Below are positions 33,415 to 42,071 of a DNA stretch of 64,000 nucleotides, in pieces. Position numbers and translations under genes: made by a program. This stretch comes from Bradyrhizobium sp. CCBAU 53351 (GTDB lineage: Bacteria > Pseudomonadota > Alphaproteobacteria > Rhizobiales > Xanthobacteraceae), in NCBI RefSeq assembly GCF_015291745.1, contig NZ_CP030059.1, positions 4,739,501 through 4,803,500 on the forward strand, given 5' to 3'. How positions within the stretch are numbered: the first letter of the stretch is position 1; every line of letters starts with the position of its first letter. Below the pieces are notes generated by a model that saw only the letters and a list, made by a program, of their open reading frames with translations, was not told the origin of the DNA and searched no databases.

Positions 33415-34662
33415 CTACGCGCTCAACCTGTCGAAGTGGACCTTGCCTGATTTCATCACCATCGGGATGTGCTCGCCCTGGCCGAGCAGGCAGGTGACAT
33501 CGCGCAGCGGATTGCCGTCGACCACCAGCAGGTCGGCGATGGCCTCGGGTACGATCCGGCCGAGCCTGCCTTCCATGCCGAGCACCTCGGCGCCAATCAC
33601 TGTCGCGCTGGCGATCACCGCTTGGGGACCGAGGATCTCGGCGCGAATGCGGAATTCGTCGCTCTGCAGGCGTTGCGAGGGGCCAAGCAGGTCGCTGCCG
33701 AACCCCATCTTGACGCCGGCGTCGCGATAGATCGCAAGCGAGCGCAGCCCGGCGTCGCGGACATCGGCGATCTTGGCGACGCTTTCCGGCGGCAGGCCGT
33801 ATTGGGCGCCTTCGTTCGCCAGCGCCTCGTAGGTGATGAGCGTCGGCACCACATAGGCGCCCTTCTCGGCCATCAGGCGCGCGGTCGGCGCATCAACCAG
33901 GTTGCCGTGCTCGATGGTGCGCACGCCGCAGCGAACCGCGCGCTCGATGGCAGCGGCGGTGTAGGCATGGGCGAGCACATAGGTCTGGCGCCCGCGCGCC
34001 TCCTCGACGATGGCGCGGATCTCGTCCTCGGAATAGCCAAAGGCGCCGACCGGATCGGTCGGCGAGGCGACGCCGCCGGAGGCCATGATCTTGATCTGGT
34101 CGGCGCCCATCTGCAGCTCTTCGCGCGCGGCCTTGCGCACGCCGTCGACACCGTCGGCCACGCGCGCCAGCGCGCCGACCCGCACGCAGCACGGACATGG
34201 CGCGTCGCTGGCCAGATAATCCGAGCGCGCCCGCATGTCGCCATGGCCGCCGGTCTGGCTGAGCGCGCGGCCGGAGACGAACAGCCGCGGGCCGTCGGTG
34301 AGGCCTGTCTCGATCGCTTGCTTCAGCGCGTGGCCGGCGCCGCCGGCATCGCGCACCGTGGTGAAGCCCCGCCTGAGCATGCCGCGCAGCAGCAGGGTCG
34401 AGCGCAGCGTCACCAGCACGTTCGGCATGTGCACCTGCTGTGCCAGATTGAGCTCGACCGCGATCGCATGCACATGCAGATCGATCAGCCCGGGCATCAG
34501 CGTCTTGCCCTTCAGGTCGATGGTGCGATCGGCCGTGACATTGAGCGGCCGGTCCGAGACCTCCCTGATCACGTCGTCCTCGACCAGCAGGTGATAGCCT
34601 TCCAGCAGATCCGGCTGAAGCGGATCGAGCAGAGCGGCATTCTTGAAGAGGGTGCTGGGCAT
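33415..34662 (-). CDS. Metal-dependent amidohydrolase (Xaa-Pro dipeptidase/imidazolonepropionase-like)
   Basis: 415 residues from ATG 34662. TIM-barrel amidohydrolase ligands are complete: HxH in DLHVHA, Lys in QIKIMASGG, His in LAHAYT, His in IEHGN and Asp in GFGSDLLG. Composite beta-sandwich ends flank the barrel (LMPGLIDL; IADLLVVDGNPL). The subgroup includes prolidase-like and carboxypeptidase-like enzymes acting on small amides or peptides. It is third in an operon with the MFS transporter and the GAF protein, so it probably hydrolyses what the transporter imports. Confidence 0.88.
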   Translation of the reverse strand: MPSTLFKNAALLDPLQPDLLEGYHLLVEDDVIREVSDRPLNVTADRTIDLKGKTLMPGLIDLHVHAIAVELNLAQQVHMPNVLVTLRSTLLLRGMLRRGFTTVRDAGGAGHALKQAIETGLTDGPRLFVSGRALSQTGGHGDMRARSDYLASDAPCPCCVRVGALARVADGVDGVRKAAREELQMGADQIKIMASGGVASPTDPVGAFGYSEDEIRAIVEEARGRQTYVLAHAYTAAAIERAVRCGVRTIEHGNLVDAPTARLMAEKGAYVVPTLITYEALANEGAQYGLPPESVAKIADVRDAGLRSLAIYRDAGVKMGFGSDLLGPSQRLQSDEFRIRAEILGPQAVIASATVIGAEVLGMEGRLGRIVPEAIADLLVVDGNPLRDVTCLLGQGEHIPMVMKSGKVHFDRLSA

Positions 34663-34679
34663 GGTCGTTTCCTGTCTGG

Positions 34680-35177
34680 TCAGGACTGTGTGAGCAGCGC
34701 GGGCAAGGCGAGCTGGGCGAACGGAAGGCACGCGGCGACATCGTCCTCGCCGTACCAGCCCGCTTCATGGAGCAGGTTGAGCGAGCCGAGCGTGCGCCCG
34801 CGCCAGCGCACGGGCATGTTGAGCACGCTCTCGCAGCCGAGTGAAGCGATCAGCTCGTGATCGGAGAAGACGTGGCGCAGATCGTCGATCGTGTAGCCGA
34901 CATAGGCCTCGCCGCGATCGAGCACGGCCTCGGTCCACGGGCCGGGCGCCAGGCGCTTGCGTCCGCCCGTCGGATAAGGCCCAGGAAGATTGGAATAGAT
35001 CCGCGCCGCTTCCCCGCTGCCGTCGTCATAAGTGAGGATCGTGAACAGCTTGTGCCCGATCGCCGACTTCAAGGCCTGGTCCAGCGCCGAGAACAGCGCA
35101 TCGGGCTGATCCACCCTGCCCTGCGCAGCCGCTACAGCGCAGAGCAGCGGGTCGGCTCGGAATGTCGTCTGCCTCAT
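34680..35177 (-). CDS. GAF-domain protein
   Basis: 165 residues from ATG 35177, overlapping the transporter stop (ATGA). A single GAF fold: DQALKSAIGHKLFTIL, ARIYSNLPGPYP, the gap APGPWTEAVLDRGEAYVGYTIDD, SVLNMPVRWRGRTLGSLNLLHEAG. No output domain is attached. Stand-alone GAF proteins bind small ligands; within this operon it may sense the transported compound or act enzymatically. Confidence 0.85.
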   Translation of the reverse strand: MRQTTFRADPLLCAVAAAQGRVDQPDALFSALDQALKSAIGHKLFTILTYDDGSGEAARIYSNLPGPYPTGGRKRLAPGPWTEAVLDRGEAYVGYTIDDLRHVFSDHELIASLGCESVLNMPVRWRGRTLGSLNLLHEAGWYGEDDVAACLPFAQLALPALLTQS

Positions 35178-36532
35178 GCGACTTCGCCCGCGGCGATGTC
35201 TTCCAGCGAACGGCCGCGGGTCGGCACGCCCATCACCACGACGGTGAGTGCGCCGATCAGCAGGACGCTGGTAGTGATGCCGAACACGCCGGCGAAGCCG
35301 AAATTGGGATAGAGGTAGCCGACCAGGATCGGCGACACGATCGCGCCGATGCGGCCGATCGCCGAAGCGAGGCCGGCGCCGGTGGTCCGCACCGGCGTGG
35401 GAAACACCTCCGCTGTATAAGCGTAGACGCCGGCATAGGTCCCGTTCATGAAGAACGACAGCAAAATGCCGGCAACCATGATGTGCTGGTCGGTCTGCGC
35501 GAAGGCGAGCCCGAGCGCGCTGATGCCGCCGAGCACCATGTAGGAGGCAATCGTGGCCTGCCGGCCGATGCGCTCGTTGAACCAGGCGGCGCTGAAGTAG
35601 CCGGGGATCTGCGCGCAATAGATCGCGATCGAATAGGCAAAGCTCTTGGTGATGCTCATGCCGTTCTGCACCAGCAGGCCGGGGATCCAGACGAAGAAGG
35701 AGTAATAGCTGAAGGTGATCGCAAGCCACATGATCCAGGTCATGATGGTGATGCGCGCCTGGCGGCCCGCCAGCAATGCGGCGAAATTGGCGAGCAGCGT
35801 CCCGCCGGTCACGGCGGGCGCTGCTGCTTCGACGACCGGTTGCGGCAGAACAACGCCCTGGTGCGCGAAGCCGGCCTCGATCTTGTCCAGCACCGCTTCG
35901 GCCTCCTTCGCCCTGCCCCGGCTCTCCAGCCAGCGTGGCGATTCCGGCAGCGCCCTGCGCCACCACAGCAGCATGACGACCGGCACCGCGGTGATCACCA
36001 GCACGATACGCCAGCCATTGTCATAGGCGGGAACGATGAAATAGCCGAGCAAGGCAGCCGCGACGAAGCCGAAGGAGAAGAAGCCCGCCAGCGCGCCGGT
36101 GAAGCTGCCGCGGAAGCGCCGCGCCACGAACTCGGCGAGATAAGGCGCGATGATCGCGCTTTCCGCGCCGGTGCCCATGCCCGCGACGACCCGAGCGGCG
36201 AAGAACGACGACCAGCTGTCCACTGCGGCGCTGACGATCGATGCGGCGCAATACAGCGCCAGCGCCGACATCATCACCGCGCGGCGGCCGATCAGATCAC
36301 CGAGCGTACCCGCCAGCAGCGCGCCGAACAGGAAGCCGATATAAGTGCTGCTGCCGAGCACGCCGATCTGCACGCTCGTCAGATTCCAGGCGGTGCGCAG
36401 CACCGGCAGGATGAACGCCAGCACGGCCGCGTCCATCGCGTCGAACATGTAGCCGAGCCCGCCCATCAACAGCAGGTGCGTGTGGAAGCGCGCGTATGGC
36501 AGGCGCTCGATACGCGCCGAGATCATCGACAT
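35174..36532 (-). CDS. MFS transporter, sugar/aromatic-acid porter type
   Basis: 452 residues from ATG 36532 (MSMISARIERLPYARFHTHL), twelve predicted membrane helices. Signature features: GYMFDAMDAAVLAF in helix 1, the loop 2-3 motif GTLGDLIGRRAVMM, a long central cytoplasmic loop (PRWLESRGRAKEAEAVLDKI) as in AAHS/sugar-porter proteins, and PTPVRTTGAGLASAIGR late. It imports a small organic acid or related solute by proton symport. First gene of an operon with GAF and amidohydrolase genes, divergent from the LysR gene. Confidence 0.92.
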   Translation of the reverse strand: MSMISARIERLPYARFHTHLLLMGGLGYMFDAMDAAVLAFILPVLRTAWNLTSVQIGVLGSSTYIGFLFGALLAGTLGDLIGRRAVMMSALALYCAASIVSAAVDSWSSFFAARVVAGMGTGAESAIIAPYLAEFVARRFRGSFTGALAGFFSFGFVAAALLGYFIVPAYDNGWRIVLVITAVPVVMLLWWRRALPESPRWLESRGRAKEAEAVLDKIEAGFAHQGVVLPQPVVEAAAPAVTGGTLLANFAALLAGRQARITIMTWIMWLAITFSYYSFFVWIPGLLVQNGMSITKSFAYSIAIYCAQIPGYFSAAWFNERIGRQATIASYMVLGGISALGLAFAQTDQHIMVAGILLSFFMNGTYAGVYAYTAEVFPTPVRTTGAGLASAIGRIGAIVSPILVGYLYPNFGFAGVFGITTSVLLIGALTVVVMGVPTRGRSLEDIAAGEVA

Positions 36533-36575
36533 GTCAGTCCCCTCTGTCCGGCGGCCCGGCCTCCGCAACTCCCTG

Positions 36576-36637
36576 GGGGAACCATAGACAAAGAGATATT
36601 ATCGTCATAATTTATAATCATGATCTAGTACATCACT
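36576..36637. promoter_or_regulatory. LysR/MFS divergent control region
   Basis: The 105-bp gap between the divergent starts contains an AT-rich core with overlapping symmetric elements (ATTATCGTCATAATTTATAAT and ATCATGAT, around 36597-36626), the sort of site a LysR regulator would bind. Assignment rests on position and symmetry only. Confidence 0.45.
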
Positions 36638-37567
36638 GTGGTGAATGTTCTGTCGTTTCGATCGCTCGACCTCAACCTGCTGAAAGTGTTCGAAGCCCTG
36701 ATGACCGAGGGCAGTGTCACGCGCGCCGCAAACGCGCTGACGATGACCCAGCCTGCGGTCAGCAACGCGCTGGCGCGGCTGCGCGAGGCGCTCGGCGATC
36801 CCCTGTTCGTGAGGTCCGGTACCGGAATCCGTCCGACCCAGCGCGCCGTGGTGCTGTGGGAGCCGATCGGCGAGGCGCTCGAGCGCGTTCGCGGCGCGCT
36901 CGACGAGCAGGTGTTCGATCCGAGCCGTGCGCAGACCGAGTTCAGCCTCTCGATGTCGGACTACGTCGCCTCGCTGGTGATGCCAGACCTGCTCGGCCAT
37001 TTCGGCAAGGTCGCACCCAAGGCGCGCGTCCACACCGTCCCCAACACCATCCTGGAGATCGCCGATCAGCTCGAAGACAATCGCGTCGACTGCGTGCTCA
37101 GCGTCTATGTCAACGAGGCGCAGCAGCCGGCCGCCATCCGCTCGCGCTCGCTGTGGACGGTCGATTACGCCTGCTTCATGCGGCGCGGACATCCGCTCGC
37201 CGCACAGAAGCGGCTGAGCACACGCAGCTTCCTCAACGCCGGACATGTCGACGTGAGTCTTGCCGGCAAGACCTTGCCGTCTTACGACCTCTTCCTTGCC
37301 TCGCGCGGACTGTCGCGTAACCTGGTCGCTACGGTCAATCACTACAGTGCCGCCTACGAGGTCGTGCGCCAGTCCGACCTGATCGCGGTGCTGCCGAGCG
37401 ACCTGCGCTCGCAATCAAGGCACGCGCCGTTCCTGCACGCCATGCCGCTTCCGCTTCGCGCGCCAGCGCGCATCGTCAGCCTGTTCTGGCACCAACGCAA
37501 CGACACCGTGCCGGCGCAGCGCTGGCTGCGCGAGACCCTGGTCGGGATGTTCGCCAAAACCGACTGA
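36638..37567 (+). CDS. LysR-family transcriptional regulator
   Basis: 309 residues, start GTG 36638 (a second GTG at 36641 is possible). N-terminal winged helix-turn-helix: LLKVFEALMTEGSVTRAANALTMTQPAVSNALARLREALGDPLFVR; then a periplasmic-binding-protein-like effector domain (SDYVASLVMPDLLGHF, FMRRGHPLA, DLIAVLPSDLR). It resembles the NodD/NahR side of the family. It very likely controls the divergent MFS-GAF-amidohydrolase operon in response to the substrate. Confidence 0.93.
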   Translation: MVNVLSFRSLDLNLLKVFEALMTEGSVTRAANALTMTQPAVSNALARLREALGDPLFVRSGTGIRPTQRAVVLWEPIGEALERVRGALDEQVFDPSRAQTEFSLSMSDYVASLVMPDLLGHFGKVAPKARVHTVPNTILEIADQLEDNRVDCVLSVYVNEAQQPAAIRSRSLWTVDYACFMRRGHPLAAQKRLSTRSFLNAGHVDVSLAGKTLPSYDLFLASRGLSRNLVATVNHYSAAYEVVRQSDLIAVLPSDLRSQSRHAPFLHAMPLPLRAPARIVSLFWHQRNDTVPAQRWLRETLVGMFAKTD

Positions 37568-37716
37568 CGACGCGGGCCGAAACCCGACACGATCCAAAAA
37601 GGAAACGGTGGGTTTCTCGAACCAGTATTGTTGCACCGGTCACCGCGGCCTAGCTCCACCGAAACGATGCCCTCCCCACAGTGACCGGCGCAAGCTGCGT
37701 CCGCAGAGACTGATCA

Positions 37717-38748
37717 ATGACCGCCCCCCTTCAATTCGGACTGGACACCTTTGGCGACGTCACCAAGGACGCCTCAGGCGCGGTGCTTCCCCATGCGCAG
37801 GTGATCCGCAACGTCGTCGACGAAGCCGTGCTGGCTGACGAGCTCGGCCTCGACTTCATCGGCCTCGGCGAGCATCACCGCGCCGACTTCGCGATCTCCT
37901 CGCCGGAGACCGTGCTGGCGGCGATCGCCTCGCGCACCAAGCGCATTCACCTCGGCTCGGCCGTGACGGTGTTGTCGTCGGACGATCCGATCCGGGTGTT
38001 CCAGCGCTTTGCGACGCTCGATGCACTCTCGAACGGACGCGGCGAGGTGATCCTCGGCCGCGGCTCGTTCACCGAATCCTTTCCGCTGTTCGGCTTCGAC
38101 CTGCGCAAATATGAAGAGCTGTTCGAGGAGAAGCTCGATTTGTTCGCGGCGCTGCTGTCGCAGAAGCCGGTGACCTGGGAAGGCAAGCTGCGTCCACCGC
38201 TGCGGGACCAGTTGGTCTATCCCCCGGTCGAGAACGGCACGCTGAAAACCTGGATCGGTGTCGGCGGCAGCCCGCAGTCGGTCGTGCGCGCCGCTCATTA
38301 CGATCTGCCGTTGATGCTCGCGATCATCGGCGGCGATCCCGCGCGGTTTGCGCCCTTCGTCGATCTCCATCACCGCGCCGCCAAGGAGTTCGGCCGCACC
38401 GCCCAGCCGATCGGCGTGCATTCGCCCGGCTATGTCGCGGAGACGGACGAGCAGGCGCGCGCAGAGCTATGGCCCGACTACAAGGCGATGCGCGACCGCA
38501 TCGGCAAGGAGCGCGGCTGGCCGCCGATGGGCCGCGACGAATTCGTCAGCGAAGCCGAGCACGGCTCGCTCTATGTCGGCTCGCCGGAGACGGTCGCGCG
38601 CAAGATCGCGAAGACCGCAAAGGCGCTCGGCATTTCGCGCTTTCAGCTGAAGTATTCGGCAGGGCCGTTGCCGCACGAGAAGCTGATGAAGAGCATCGAG
38701 CTCTATGGGCGGAAGGTGGTGCCGATGGTGCGGGAGATGATGGGGTGA
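37717..38748 (+). CDS. LLM-class flavin-dependent oxidoreductase
   Basis: 343 residues from ATG 37717 (MTAPLQFGLDTFGDV). Bacterial-luciferase-like TIM barrel: LGLDFIGLGEHHRADFAISSPETVLAAIA, TKRIHLGSAVTVLSSDDPIRVFQ, DALSNGRGEVILGRG, and the late IGGDPARFAPF and YVGSPETVARKI. The family uses reduced flavin (FMNH2 or F420) to oxygenate substrates; this short single-component type is a putative monooxygenase of unknown substrate. It is on the same strand as LysR but 150 bp away. Confidence 0.9.
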   Translation: MTAPLQFGLDTFGDVTKDASGAVLPHAQVIRNVVDEAVLADELGLDFIGLGEHHRADFAISSPETVLAAIASRTKRIHLGSAVTVLSSDDPIRVFQRFATLDALSNGRGEVILGRGSFTESFPLFGFDLRKYEELFEEKLDLFAALLSQKPVTWEGKLRPPLRDQLVYPPVENGTLKTWIGVGGSPQSVVRAAHYDLPLMLAIIGGDPARFAPFVDLHHRAAKEFGRTAQPIGVHSPGYVAETDEQARAELWPDYKAMRDRIGKERGWPPMGRDEFVSEAEHGSLYVGSPETVARKIAKTAKALGISRFQLKYSAGPLPHEKLMKSIELYGRKVVPMVREMMG

Positions 38749-38763
38749 GAAACTCGCGTCAGT

Positions 38764-38850
38764 CCGTTCGCCCTTCGGGCTTCGCCGGACACCACGCCTC
38801 GCCCTTCAGGCATCGCGTGGCTGCGCCACGCGTAGCCCGAAGGGCGAAGC
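38764..38850. repeat. Imperfect palindromic repeat beside tRNA-Tyr
   Basis: Outer arms CGCCCTTCGGGCT and AGCCCGAAGGGCG (right arm near 38834-38846) enclose an inner perfect hairpin CGCGTGGC-TGC-GCCACGCG (38815-38833). The same words (CTTCGCCCTTCGGG, ACCACGC) recur within the element, as in dispersed palindromic repeats of Bradyrhizobium. It also follows the end of the flavin oxidoreductase gene and could stop transcription. Confidence 0.6.
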
Positions 38851-38851
38851 G

Positions 38852-38937
38852 TGGTGGGGGAGGCAGGACTCGAACCTGCGAAGCCATGAGGCGGCTGATT
38901 TACAGTCAGCTCCCTTTGCCACTCGGGACACTCCCCC
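38852..38937 (-). tRNA. tRNA-Tyr(GTA)
   Basis: Minus-strand class II tRNA: acceptor GGGGGAG/CTCCCCC, D arm with AGTGGCAAAGGGAG, anticodon loop CTGTAAA (anticodon GTA), long variable arm, T arm GCAGG-TTCGAGT-CCTGC, and encoded CCA (38852-38854). 86 nt including CCA. Confidence 0.95.
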
Positions 38938-39153
38938 GCTCGACGGCAGCACAATCGGGCCGGACCTTGCCGGCGGACCGAAGACGGCCATGGAACGTGA
39001 GGCCGCGACAGCCCGGATGGGGGCGCGACCGGGCGCGGTTATGGGCGAAGCGGTGGGGTAAAGTCAACCGAGGCGTTCGGGGAAAATGGTCCATAATGGC
39101 CTCAGGAGATGGCCAAATTGCCATATTCCGGAACCCGTGACACAAGCGCAGCC

Positions 39154-39984
39154 ATGAACGATCGAGAATTCGCACCCAAGGGCCGTCGCCGGGACGGTAA
39201 GCCCTTCAAGAAGGCCGAGAAATCGGCCGGTCGCCCGGCCCGGCGCGACCGCGATTCGGCAACCGACGGGCCGGTCATCCTCTATGGCTGGCACTCCGTT
39301 TCCATGGCGCTGGCCAACCCCCAGCGGCGGATTCGCAAACTGACGTTGACCGAGAACGCGGCCAAGCGATTGGCGGACGAAAACATCGCGACCCCAGTCA
39401 CGCCCGAGATCGTCCGGCCTCAGGAGATCGACCGCCTGCTGTCACCCGATGCCGTGCACCAGGGCCTGCTCGCCGAAGCCGATCCCCTGCCCTCGCCCGA
39501 TATCGAGACCTTGAAGCAGGAAGGCATGGTGCTGGTGCTCGACCAGATCACCGACCCCCACAATGTCGGCGCCATCCTGCGCTCGGCCGCAGCGTTCGCG
39601 GTCAAGGCGATCGTCACCACCGCACGCCACAGTCCGGAGGCGACCGGCGTGCTGGCGAAGGCCGCATCCGGCGCGCTCGAGCTGGTGCCGATCATCACCG
39701 TGCAGAACCTCGCCCGCGCGCTCACCGCGCTGAACGAACGCGGCTTCCAGACCGTCGGGCTCGACAGCGAAGGCAGCGAGGACCTCTCGGACGTCGCGCT
39801 GCGCGAGCCGCTCGCGCTCGTGCTAGGCGCCGAAGGAAAGGGTCTGCGGCAATTGACGCGCGAGACCTGCAGCGTCGTGGCGCGGCTCGACATGCCCGGC
39901 GAGATCAAGAGTCTCAACGTGTCGAATGCCGCCGTGCTTTCGCTCTATGTCGGCGCAAGCCGGCTGGGGCTGATGAAGCGGTAG
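39154..39984 (+). CDS. rlmB: TrmH/RlmB-family 23S rRNA (guanosine-2'-O-)methyltransferase
   Basis: 276 residues from ATG 39154. A basic N-terminal leader (RRRDGKPFKKAEKS) precedes the SpoU substrate-binding domain (ILYGWHSVSMALANP) and the knotted SPOUT domain: VLDQITDPHNVGAILRSAAAF (motif 1), LVLGAEGKGLR (motif 2) and MPGEIKSLNVSNAAVLSLY (motif 3). This fits RlmB, which methylates a peptidyl-transferase-proximal guanosine; another TrmH-type specificity cannot be excluded. Confidence 0.9.
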   Translation: MNDREFAPKGRRRDGKPFKKAEKSAGRPARRDRDSATDGPVILYGWHSVSMALANPQRRIRKLTLTENAAKRLADENIATPVTPEIVRPQEIDRLLSPDAVHQGLLAEADPLPSPDIETLKQEGMVLVLDQITDPHNVGAILRSAAAFAVKAIVTTARHSPEATGVLAKAASGALELVPIITVQNLARALTALNERGFQTVGLDSEGSEDLSDVALREPLALVLGAEGKGLRQLTRETCSVVARLDMPGEIKSLNVSNAAVLSLYVGASRLGLMKR

Positions 39985-39993
39985 AAAAGCAAA

Positions 39994-40022
39994 ACGCCCG
40001 TTCGCATCGCGCGAACGGGCGT
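39994..40022. terminator. Terminator shared by convergent genes
   Basis: Perfect 12-bp stem ACGCCCGTTCGC (39994-40005) with GCGAACGGGCGT (40011-40022), loop ATCGC. On the minus strand it is followed by TTTTGCTTTTC, a good terminator for the gene ending at 40046; it also serves the methyltransferase gene from the other side. Confidence 0.8.
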
Positions 40023-40045
40023 CTCGTCACTCGACCGATCAGAGA

Positions 40046-40519
40046 TCAGTAATAGCGGCGCAGCACGCGGTGACCGCCGTAGTACGGCATCGGCGCGTGG
40101 CGGTGGGCGTAGCCGTAGCGCGGACCGTGGCCGTAGTGCACGCGCGGCAGATAGCCGTAGCGCGGACCATAGCCATAGCGATACGGACGGTAATACGGCC
40201 GGTGATAGGGAGCGGCAGCGGCGCGATAGCCGTAGCCGTAATTGGCGGGCGCGACGACCGCGTCTTCACGATAGGTCGGATACGGCGCGAAGGCGCCCGG
40301 GCCGGTGTAGGTCGGACCCTGGTTGACGTGGTAATATTGCGTGGTCGGCTCGGCGAGACGCTCATAGGCGCCGTAGCCATAGCCGCCGCAACCGGTGTTG
40401 CAGCCGGAATAGACCGGCGCGACCGGCTGGCACGGGTTAAAGCCGCAGGCCGCGGCTGGTGCCGTGGCGACGAACATCACGGCGGCTGCCGCGACCAGTC
40501 CCGAAATCATCTGACGCAT
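40046..40519 (-). CDS. Secreted Tyr/Gly/Pro-rich protein
   Basis: 157 residues: signal peptide (MRQMISGLVAAAAVMFVATAPAAA), a short Cys-rich part (CGFNPCQPVAPVYSGCNTGCGG), then low-complexity Tyr/Gly/His/Arg repeats (RYGYGPRYGY, HGPRYGYAHRH). Such periplasmic or envelope proteins are common in Bradyrhizobium; no function known. Confidence 0.8.
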   Translation of the reverse strand: MRQMISGLVAAAAVMFVATAPAAACGFNPCQPVAPVYSGCNTGCGGYGYGAYERLAEPTTQYYHVNQGPTYTGPGAFAPYPTYREDAVVAPANYGYGYRAAAAPYHRPYYRPYRYGYGPRYGYLPRVHYGHGPRYGYAHRHAPMPYYGGHRVLRRYY

Positions 40520-40564
40520 TACTCTCTCCTGTTGATTTCCGTTTTTGTTGGATCTTGACGTTTC

Positions 40565-41047
40565 TTAACCCGGCGGCCTGCCGGGGACTTGGACGTGCGG
40601 CCGCGGTCGCGGTGGCCGCGGACGATCGTTGATCTCGGGCGCGTAGATCACCGGCGGCGGATCGACGGGCGGATCCATCTGCGCCGGAAGCGGCGCCGAT
40701 TGCGCACCCCAGCTCTGGTGATAGCTCTCGGCGGGCTTGGGCAATTTGCGGTTCGCGGGCGGCTCGACCTCGAGCCGGCCGTAGCCGGGCCGCAGGCCCA
40801 GCGTCGGATAATAATGACCGACATGTTCGGGCTGCCGCTCGGCGACATAGCGCCCGCCATAGATCGTGGGCTGCACCTGCTGGTTCTTGCCGAGGCCCCA
40901 GACACCCTCGACGACGGCGTAGGACGCATCGATATTGTTGATGATGATAGGCACGCCGGGGCGGCCGGGCACGACGACGTCGAAGCCGCCGGCAAAAGCC
41001 GTCGCAGGCAGTCCGATCAGAAGGGTGGCGAGCGCCACAGCGCGCAT
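40565..41047 (-). CDS. Secreted proline-rich protein
   Basis: 160 residues from ATG 41047 with a signal peptide (MRAVALATLLIGLPATAFAGG). The middle has a compact region (PGRPGVPIIINNIDASYAVV, YGGRYVAERQPEHVGHYYP) and the tail is proline-rich (PPVDPPPVIYAPE). No domain recognised. Lies upstream of the Tyr/Gly-rich gene on the same strand with a 45-bp gap. Confidence 0.78.
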   Translation of the reverse strand: MRAVALATLLIGLPATAFAGGFDVVVPGRPGVPIIINNIDASYAVVEGVWGLGKNQQVQPTIYGGRYVAERQPEHVGHYYPTLGLRPGYGRLEVEPPANRKLPKPAESYHQSWGAQSAPLPAQMDPPVDPPPVIYAPEINDRPRPPRPRPHVQVPGRPPG

Positions 41048-41331
41048 GAGGAAACCCCGGTTATCCGGCTGCAACCTACCCGATCACCACGCAGAGAGGG
41101 TTAAGGCCTGCTCACCAACTTCCGGTAAGCCTAATGCGTAAGGATCGCGCGCCGCTCAAATGCTGCAAAGCGGGCTAGCGAAGCGTTAACGGCGCATGGT
41201 GTCGCCGCCGCGGAACCGCGCCGTGCGCTCACATCCGTTTGACCTTGGTGTAACGAAAATCCACCGGTTTCATCGGAACGTCCGGCGTCGCAAGCGTTTA
41301 GCTCTCGTCAACAAAATGGGAGCCAACAACC

Positions 41332-41826
41332 ATGAACATCAAGCTACTCGGAGCGACGGCGATTGCGGCGACCATGCTGGCAGGCTCTGCCATGGCGCAG
41401 GCGGTCGTCAACGAACCCGGCCGCTGCGCGGCGCAATTCCCCAATGCCAACTGCAAGAACCTCGGCCCCGGCAATCCCTACACCGATCGTGGATCCCGCC
41501 ATCACCGCATGTCCTACCGTCAGACCAACACCTATCGTCAGGCCAATGGCGATTGGAATAACGATTGGAACAGGAGCCGCACCGGCTTCTGGCCGACCGA
41601 CGTCGCGGCCGGCGTAGCCGGCGCCGCGATCGGCACCGCCGGCGCGATTGCCTCGGCGCCGTTCCGCGCCTGGGACAATTCCTATGCCTACGACAATTCG
41701 TGGGACAACCGCGGTTGGGACAATCGCGGCTGGGACACCCGCACCTACGCCCAGCGTAACGGCTTCGTCTGTACGCCCGGCACCTGGTTCAAGGGACAAG
41801 ACGGCCGCCGGCACATCTGCCAGTAA
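41332..41826 (+). CDS. Secreted hypothetical protein
   Basis: 164 residues: signal peptide (MNIKLLGATAIAATMLAGSAMAQ), a Cys-bearing section (PGRCAAQFPNANCKNLGPGNPY), a glycine-zipper-like hydrophobic segment (AAGVAGAAIGTAGAIASAP), short repeats (WDNRGWDNRGWD) and a Cys pair near the end. The glycine zipper suggests envelope association. GGGAG nine bases before ATG supports the start. Upstream 284 bp (41048-41331) hold no other gene. Confidence 0.78.
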   Translation: MNIKLLGATAIAATMLAGSAMAQAVVNEPGRCAAQFPNANCKNLGPGNPYTDRGSRHHRMSYRQTNTYRQANGDWNNDWNRSRTGFWPTDVAAGVAGAAIGTAGAIASAPFRAWDNSYAYDNSWDNRGWDNRGWDTRTYAQRNGFVCTPGTWFKGQDGRRHICQ

Positions 41827-41983
41827 GGCGATTCAGCTCTAGCGCGAAACATCAGGCGGCCGTCAAGGCCGCCTGATTCATGTCCGCCAGGACGCGCCTT
41901 GGGGTTCTGGCACTTTCCGATCAAGTCTGGTATTGCGGCGCGCACGGGCAGACAGCCCCGGCTCAGCCGGCCCTGCCCGCGTC

Positions 41984-42058
41984 GCCGGCTTAGCTCAGCG
42001 GTAGAGCAGCGGTTTTGTAAACCGAAGGTCGGGGGTTCAATCCCCTCAGCCGGCACCA
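41984..42058 (+). tRNA. tRNA-Thr(TGT)
   Basis: Plus-strand cloverleaf: acceptor GCCGGCT/AGCCGGC, D arm GCTC..GAGC, anticodon stem CGGTT/AACCG with loop anticodon TGT, T arm GGGGG-TTCAATC-CCCTC, discriminator A and encoded CCA (42056-42058). Confidence 0.95.
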
Positions 42059-42071
42059 GCCTCTGACACCC

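Noticed and set aside
38703..38991. Minus-strand frames containing PEWQRELTVNQPPHGFAGSS or SRVAKGADCKSA
   Set aside because: They are translations of the tRNA-Tyr gene itself.
41745..42056. Minus-strand frame starting MPAEGIEPPTFGLQNRCS
   Set aside because: It is antisense to tRNA-Thr and to the end of a secreted-protein gene.
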